Shown here one piece after another: positions 59,614 through 64,000 of a DNA stretch of 64,000 bases; positions within the stretch are counted from its first letter, which is position 1, and every line of letters begins with the position of its first letter. The notes beneath the pieces are model-generated. The model saw only the letters and a list, made by a program, of their open reading frames with translations. It was not told the origin of the DNA and ran no database searches. The translations under genes were made by a program, and so were the position numbers. The DNA comes from Actinomadura physcomitrii (GTDB lineage Bacteria > Actinomycetota > Actinomycetes > Streptosporangiales > Streptosporangiaceae): NCBI RefSeq assembly GCF_008923205.2, contig NZ_WBMS02000016.1, forward strand, positions 63,035 through 127,034, in the 5' to 3' direction.

Positions 59614-60832
59614 CACCACCGGGGACACCACCGGGTCCGCCGCAGGGGGCACGACCGGGCCGCTGGCCGGCGTCCGGGTCATCGACCTGAGCAGCATGAT
59701 GGCCGGGCCCCACTGCGCGCGCCTGCTCGCCGACCAGGGAGCCGACGTCATCAAGGTCGAGAGCCTCACCGGCGACCACATGCGCAACCTCCGGCCGCGC
59801 AGGAAGGGCCAGAGCCGCTTCTTCGGGCAGCTCAACGTCGGCAAGCGCAGCGTCGCGCTCGATCTCAAGCAGCCGCGCGGGCACGCCGCCCTGATGGCGC
59901 TCGTGTCCCGCGCCGACGTGGTCATCGAGGCGTGGCGCCCCGGGGTCGCCGCCAAGCTCGGGCTCGGATACGAGGACTGCCGGCCGGTCAACGACCGGCT
60001 CGTCTACTGCTCGATCTCCGGGTACGGCCAGCAGGGCCCCGACGCGGGCAGGGCCGCCTTCGCGCCCGTGATCCACGCCGCGTCCGGTTACGACATGGCG
60101 ATGCTGCCCTACCAGGCGCCCGGTTCGCCTCCCCCGACGACCGGGGTGTACATCGGGGACATCCTCGGCGGCACCGTCGCCTACGGCTCGGTCCTCACCG
60201 CGCTGCTGCGGCGGGACCGGACGGGCGCGGGCGGCCGCGTCGACGTCTCCCTGGTCGACTCGATGATGTCGGTGCTCGTCTACGAGCTGCAGGCCGTCCA
60301 GGCGGGCATCACCGACACGCGCGTCTCGCATCCCCCGCTGCCCACGCTCGACGGGTGGATCGCCGTCACGATCGTCAACGACACCGGGTGGTCGGCGATG
60401 TGCCGCGCGATGGGACGGCCCGAGCTCGCCGGCGACGACCGCTACCGCGACATCGGCGCCCGCACCGAGCACTGGGACGAGATGCAGGCGACGATGGCGG
60501 CCTGGTCGCGCGGGCTCTCGACCGACGAGGCGGAGTCGCGGCTGCTGGCGGCCGGCGTGCCCGCGGCCAGGCACCGGACCCCCGCGGACCTGCTCGACGA
60601 CGCCCACCTGACCGGCCGGCGGACCTTTCCCCAGGTGGCGGACGCGGCCGGGGAGTTCCGGGCGATGTCGGCCCCCTTCCGCATCGACGACGCGGTGACG
60701 CCGGCCGCCGGGGCGCGCGTCCCGGCGCTGGGCGAGCACACGGTCGAAGTCCTCGAGAGCGTGGCCGGGCTGCCGGCCGCGGCCGTGCGAGAGATGGTCG
60801 ACGCCGGCATCGCCGGCGTCCAGGGAAGCTGA
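59606..60832 (+). CDS. Family III CoA transferase
   Basis: 408 residues. RVIDLSSMMAGPHCARLLAD near the start, GADVIKVE, and GVYIGDILGG carrying the catalytic Asp185 (equivalent to Asp169 of formyl-CoA transferase). It moves CoA between carboxylic acids, or acts as a racemase as related Mcr/AMACR proteins do; the family split cannot be made here. It overlaps the LLM gene by 8 bases and the ligase gene follows after 11 bases. Confidence 0.93.
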   Translation: MPDTTGDTTGSAAGGTTGPLAGVRVIDLSSMMAGPHCARLLADQGADVIKVESLTGDHMRNLRPRRKGQSRFFGQLNVGKRSVALDLKQPRGHAALMALVSRADVVIEAWRPGVAAKLGLGYEDCRPVNDRLVYCSISGYGQQGPDAGRAAFAPVIHAASGYDMAMLPYQAPGSPPPTTGVYIGDILGGTVAYGSVLTALLRRDRTGAGGRVDVSLVDSMMSVLVYELQAVQAGITDTRVSHPPLPTLDGWIAVTIVNDTGWSAMCRAMGRPELAGDDRYRDIGARTEHWDEMQATMAAWSRGLSTDEAESRLLAAGVPAARHRTPADLLDDAHLTGRRTFPQVADAAGEFRAMSAPFRIDDAVTPAAGARVPALGEHTVEVLESVAGLPAAAVREMVDAGIAGVQGS

Positions 60833-60843
60833 GGAGCACAGCT

Positions 60844-62475
60844 GTGGCTGGTTGGAACATCGCCGACGTGCTGGACGTCGTCGCGCAGGAAGTGCCGGAC
60901 GCGCCCGCCGTGATCCAGGGGGAGCGCCGCGTGAGCTGGGCGGAGCTCGACGCCCGGGCCGAGGCCCTCGGCGCGGCGTTCCTGGACGCCGGACTCGGGC
61001 ATCAGGCCAAGGTGGCGCTCTACCTGCGCAACAGCCCGGCCTATGTCGAGTCGCTGCTCGCCGCCTTGAAGGTCGCGATGGTGCCGGTCAACACCAACTA
61101 CCGCTATTCGGCCGGCGAGCTCACCTACCTGTGGGACAACGCCGATGCCGAGGCGGTCGTCTTCGACGCCGAGTTCACCGCCGTGGTGGACGAGGTCCGG
61201 CACGGCCTGCCGAAGGTCCGGCTCTGGCTGCAGCGCGCCGACGGCTCGGGCGCCGCGTGCCCCGACTGGGCCGTCCCCTACGACGAGGTCGCCGCCTCCG
61301 GCCGCCGCCCCGCGACGCCGCCGGTCCGCAGCGGCGACGACCTCATCCTGCTCTACACCGGGGGGACGACCGGGATGCCGAAGGGCGTCATGTGGCGCCA
61401 GGACGACGTGTTCGTCCTCCTCGGCAACGCGGCCAACGGCCGCTACGGGCCCGACCAGGACCTCGAGTACGCCAGGCGCCGCGTGGCCAGCCCGGGCAGG
61501 CGGCTGCTGCCGGCCGCGCCGCTGATGCACGGGGCGGGCGTCTTCAGTTGCGTGCCGTTCCTGGCCCGGGGAGGCGCGATCGTGCTGCTCGAAGGGCGGT
61601 CGTTCGACGCCGGGGAACTCCTCGACACGGTCGAGCGCGAGCAGGTCTGGTCCGTGGGCTGGGTCGGCGACGCGTTCGCCAAGCCGGTGCTGGAGGCGCT
61701 CGACCGCGAGCCCGGGCGCTGGGACCTGTCCGGCTGGCGGACGATCACCTCGGGCGGCGTGATGTTCAGCCAGGAGGTCAAGCAGGGGCTGCTCGCGCAC
61801 GTCCCGCAGCTGCTGATCAACGACGTCTTCGGCGCGTCCGAGGCGATCACGATCGGGTCGTCGACCACGACGAAGGACGGCACGTCGGTCCCCACGGGAT
61901 CGTTCACGCCGCGCAAGGGCATGCGGGTGATCCGGCCGGACGGCACCGACGTCGTCCCGGGCTCGGGCGAGGTCGGGCTGATGGCCTTCGCGGGACGCCA
62001 GCCGCTCGGCTACTACAAGGACGAGGCCAAGACCGCGGCGACGTTCCTCGTCATCGGCGGCGAGCGCTACTCGGTGCCCGGCGACTACGCCGTGGTCGCC
62101 GAGGACGGGACGGCCACGCTTCTCGGCCGGGGGTCGGCCTGCATCAACACCGGTGGTGAGAAGGTCTTCGCCGAAGAGGTGGAGCAGGTCATCAAGCGGC
62201 ACCCGGACGTCGCCGACGCCGTCGTCGTCGGCATCCCCGACGACCGGTTCGGCGAGGCGGTCACCGCCGTCGTGGAGCTCGAGCCGGGGCGCGCCCAGGA
62301 TCCGGACGCCCTGGTGGCGTTCGTGCGGGGCGACCTGGCCGGCTACAAGGCTCCGAAACGGGTCTTCTTCGTCGACCAGGTGTCGCGGGGCCCGAACGGC
62401 AAGGCCGACCTCAAGGACATCAGGTCGCTGGCGATCAAGCTGGCCGGCGTGTCGGCGCCGGCCGCCTCCGCCTGA
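60844..62475 (+). CDS. FadD-like acyl-CoA synthetase
   Basis: 543 residues from a GTG (VAGWNIADVLDVVAQ). P-loop LYTGGTTGMPKGVMWRQDD, A5 region DVFGASEAITIGSS, GDYAVVAEDGT as the TGD region and NGKADLK with the C-terminal Lys. The P-loop ending PKGVMW and overall pattern resemble FadD17/FadD19-type ligases for bulky, ring-bearing acids rather than plain fatty acids. It activates the pathway acid to its CoA ester. Last gene of the operon starting at 58.67 kb. Confidence 0.92.
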   Translation: MAGWNIADVLDVVAQEVPDAPAVIQGERRVSWAELDARAEALGAAFLDAGLGHQAKVALYLRNSPAYVESLLAALKVAMVPVNTNYRYSAGELTYLWDNADAEAVVFDAEFTAVVDEVRHGLPKVRLWLQRADGSGAACPDWAVPYDEVAASGRRPATPPVRSGDDLILLYTGGTTGMPKGVMWRQDDVFVLLGNAANGRYGPDQDLEYARRRVASPGRRLLPAAPLMHGAGVFSCVPFLARGGAIVLLEGRSFDAGELLDTVEREQVWSVGWVGDAFAKPVLEALDREPGRWDLSGWRTITSGGVMFSQEVKQGLLAHVPQLLINDVFGASEAITIGSSTTTKDGTSVPTGSFTPRKGMRVIRPDGTDVVPGSGEVGLMAFAGRQPLGYYKDEAKTAATFLVIGGERYSVPGDYAVVAEDGTATLLGRGSACINTGGEKVFAEEVEQVIKRHPDVADAVVVGIPDDRFGEAVTAVVELEPGRAQDPDALVAFVRGDLAGYKAPKRVFFVDQVSRGPNGKADLKDIRSLAIKLAGVSAPAASA

Positions 62476-62484
62476 TCCGGCGGA

Positions 62485-62511
62485 GCCCGGACCCGGACGC
62501 GGTCCCGGGCG
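62485..62511. terminator. Possible convergent hairpin
   Basis: GCCCGGACC and GGTCCCGGGC form a GC-rich stem with a one-base bulge between the convergent ligase and acyl-CoA dehydrogenase genes. No U tract. Weak call. Confidence 0.35.
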
Positions 62512-62512
62512 C

Positions 62513-63733
62513 TCAGCCTCGCGGGAGGCCGAGCAGGCGCTCCGCGACGATGTTGCGCTGGATCTCGGCGGTGCCGCCGCCGATCGTGTCCGACAGCGAG
62601 AACAGGAAGGCGCGCTGCTCCACGCCGGCCGGGTAGTCGGCCCGCCCGTTGCGCATGCCGACCCCGGGGATCCAGGCGCCCTGCTCGGCGGCGGCGCCGG
62701 CCAGAATCTGCCCCTCGGGGCCGAGGATGTCCATCATGAGGTCCATCGTCGCGCGGTGTGTCTCCGACCACCACATCTTGTTGAGCTGGCCGAGGCCCGC
62801 GGCCTCCCGGGTGCCGTTGACCGTGTCGGCGAGCGTGCGCAGCCCGTGGTAGCGCTGGATCTGGACGCGGGTCCACTGCTCGGCCAGCCGCTGGCGGATC
62901 ACGGGATCGGTGTGGACGCCCCGCTCCCGGGCCATCCCGATGATCTTCCGCAGCTCCTTCTCGAAGCGGCGGTGCCCGGTGGTGGCGGAGGCGCCGCGCT
63001 CGAAGCCGAGGGTCGTCATGGCGACCTTCCAGCCGTTGTTCAACCCGCCGACGACGCAGCCCTCGGGCGCGTGCGCGTCGGTGAAGACCACCTCGCAGAA
63101 GTCGGTCGCGCCGTCGAGCTGCTCGATCGGACGCACCTCGATCCCCGGCTGCCGCATCGGGACGAGGAGGTAGGAGATCCCCCGGTGGCGGGGGGCGTCG
63201 GGGTCGGTGCGCGCGAGGAGGAAGACGTAGTCGGCCTCGTCGGCGCGCGTCGTCCAGATCTTCCGGCCGTTGATCGTCCAGCCGCCGTCGCGCGGCTCGG
63301 CGCGGGTGCGCAGCCCGGCGAGATCCGACCCGGCCTCGGGCTCGGAGAACCCCTGGCACCAGGTGATCTCGCCGCGGAGGATCTTCGGGATGAACTCCGC
63401 CTTCTGCTCGTCGGTGCCCCACCGCAGGATCGTCGGGCCCACGAGGGTGTCCCCGAACCAGTCGGCGCGCATCGGCGCGCGGGCACGGGCGAACTCCTCG
63501 TGCAGCACGACGTTCTCCAGCGGGCTCAGACCGCGCCCGCCGTACTCCTTCGGCCACGAGGCGCAGATCCATCCCGCCGCGTGGAGCTTCTCGGTCCAGG
63601 AGGCGCGGAACGCCTCGCGCTCCTCGGGGGGCATCTCGGCGCCGTCGAACCAGCCGTCCGGCAGGTTCTCCTCGAGCCACGTGCGCACCTGCCGCCTGAA
63701 CTGCTCGACCGGTGCCGGATAGGTCGTCTTCAT
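62513..63733 (-). CDS. Acyl-CoA dehydrogenase (FadE-like)
   Basis: 406 residues. FAD/substrate segments CQGFSEPEAGSDLAGLRT and INGRKIWTTRADEADY, and the C-terminal SDTIGGGTAEIQRNIVAERLLGLPR, are typical of actinobacterial FadE proteins of branched or ring-bearing acyl-CoA degradation. It introduces a 2,3-double bond and passes electrons to ETF. GGAGG lies 8 bases before the ATG at 63733. Divergent from a second acyl-CoA dehydrogenase over palindrome site E; two such genes side by side often form a heteromeric enzyme. Confidence 0.94.
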   Translation of the reverse strand: MKTTYPAPVEQFRRQVRTWLEENLPDGWFDGAEMPPEEREAFRASWTEKLHAAGWICASWPKEYGGRGLSPLENVVLHEEFARARAPMRADWFGDTLVGPTILRWGTDEQKAEFIPKILRGEITWCQGFSEPEAGSDLAGLRTRAEPRDGGWTINGRKIWTTRADEADYVFLLARTDPDAPRHRGISYLLVPMRQPGIEVRPIEQLDGATDFCEVVFTDAHAPEGCVVGGLNNGWKVAMTTLGFERGASATTGHRRFEKELRKIIGMARERGVHTDPVIRQRLAEQWTRVQIQRYHGLRTLADTVNGTREAAGLGQLNKMWWSETHRATMDLMMDILGPEGQILAGAAAEQGAWIPGVGMRNGRADYPAGVEQRAFLFSLSDTIGGGTAEIQRNIVAERLLGLPRG

Positions 63734-63759
63734 GGCCTCATCCTCCGAAACCGAGGCCC

Positions 63760-63787
63760 TTGCTGTCAACACATGTGTTGATATACT
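63760..63787 (+). promoter_or_regulatory. Promoter of second acyl-CoA dehydrogenase gene
   Basis: TTGCTG (63760-63765), a 16-base spacer and TATACT (63782-63787). The spacer is exactly palindrome site E. On the other strand a TTGACA (63769 to 63764) overlaps the same site and faces the first dehydrogenase gene. Confidence 0.7.
63766..63781. promoter_or_regulatory. TCAACAC palindrome, site E
   Basis: TCAACACATGTGTTGA, a perfect 16-bp palindrome. It fills the spacer between -35 and -10 of the rightward promoter, and on the opposite strand its end forms the start of TTGACA. Binding here would shut both dehydrogenase genes. Confidence 0.85.
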
Positions 63788-63819
63788 GTCCGGGCGTACC
63801 TACGCGAAGGAGGCCCCCT

Positions 63820-64000
63820 ATGGCCGGCAACAGTCGGGTCGACCTGCTCGACACCGAGGCGATGATCCCGGAGGAGGAGCGCGCGATGCAGGCCGTCGTC
63901 CGGCGCTTCGCCGACGAGACCCTGCGGCCGGTCGTCGCGGGCCATTTCGAGGCGGGCACCTTCCCCGTGGAACTCGCCACCGAGTTCGGCGAGCTCGGCC
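63820..64000 (+). CDS. Acyl-CoA dehydrogenase, 5' part only
   Basis: 60 codons before the window ends. MIPEEERAMQAVVRRFADETLRPVV followed by the FPVELATEFGELG helix is the N-terminal helical domain of acyl-CoA dehydrogenases, in a pattern close to glutaryl-CoA-dehydrogenase-like members. AAGGAGG lies 8 bases before the ATG at 63820. Divergent from the dehydrogenase at 62.5 kb and controlled by palindrome site E. Confidence 0.88.
   Translation, partial: MAGNSRVDLLDTEAMIPEEERAMQAVVRRFADETLRPVVAGHFEAGTFPVELATEFGELG

Noticed and set aside
59932..62475. An apparent 847-residue protein ending in a FadD-like ligase
   Set aside because: The first 300 residues are a shadow frame of the CoA transferase. 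The ligase has a clear GTG start at 60844.
49021..63781. TCAACAC palindromes as KstR sites
   Set aside because: The KstR consensus has AAC-N2-GTT centred differently with TA flanks; these sites have AACAC-N2-GTGTT with fixed TC/GA ends and do not fit it.

Overview
The window is about 64 kb of very GC-rich DNA. It is packed with serine/threonine kinases, LysR, TetR, LacI and MarR-type regulators, acyl-CoA metabolism genes, a nitrate/nitrite-sensing histidine kinase next to a DUF742 gene, Tat- and Sec-exported cell-wall enzymes, and many GTG starts and 4-bp gene overlaps. This points to a soil or saprophytic actinomycete, plausibly of the Actinomadura/Thermomonosporaceae type; that placement is inference. 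No rRNA, tRNA, CRISPR array, insertion sequence or phage module was recognised. The first 72 bases are homopolymer blocks that look like a contig-edge artefact.

Layout. (1) 0.1-15.6 kb, mixed: a cytochrome P450, a membrane-anchored HTH regulator, three secreted cell-wall enzymes in a row (M15-like peptidase, I36-CHAP, I36-SpoIID), an Hsp20 gene behind a HAIR-like operator, lexA, a MarR-type regulator, a receptor kinase, a GH64 glucanase, a LysR regulator, and several gene remnants. (2) 15.6-32.2 kb: a second receptor kinase, then a catabolic block built on two paralogous divergons. In each, a HisD-family dehydrogenase faces a LysR regulator. Between and after them lie a sugar-type ABC transporter, a double NTF2-like protein, a nitrilase-superfamily amidohydrolase, an SDR, an alpha/beta hydrolase, and a LacI regulator with an HpcH/HpaI aldolase divergent from a bicupin. 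(3) 32-42 kb: lipoprotein hydrolase, MFS exporter, two esterases and an acyl-CoA ligase, divergent from a thiolase/double MaoC/SDR operon. (4) 42-47.6 kb: a tandem double TetR regulator and an incomplete conservon (sensor kinase plus DUF742 only) ending in a Liv-type receptor lipoprotein. (5) 47.7-64 kb: an acyl-CoA catabolic island with an SDR, two cysteine-less thiolase-like proteins plus an OB-fold partner, a complete LivGFHMK transporter, an AtzG-like/amidase pair, an LLM-type oxidoreductase, a family III CoA transferase, a FadD-like ligase and two acyl-CoA dehydrogenases.

The strongest new signal is in region 5. A 16-bp palindrome, TCAACACnnGTGTTGA, occurs five times between 49.0 and 63.8 kb, always next to a promoter of this island. 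At three sites the last four bases form the start of a TTGACG -35 box at the same offset. At a fourth, the site exactly fills the spacer between -35 and -10. This defines a local regulon. It joins uptake (Liv transporter), amide hydrolysis, CoA activation, dehydrogenation and a predicted retro-aldolase (two degenerate thiolases plus DUF35) into one pathway whose substrate is unknown. The regulator was not identified; the tandem TetR at 42.1 kb is a candidate.
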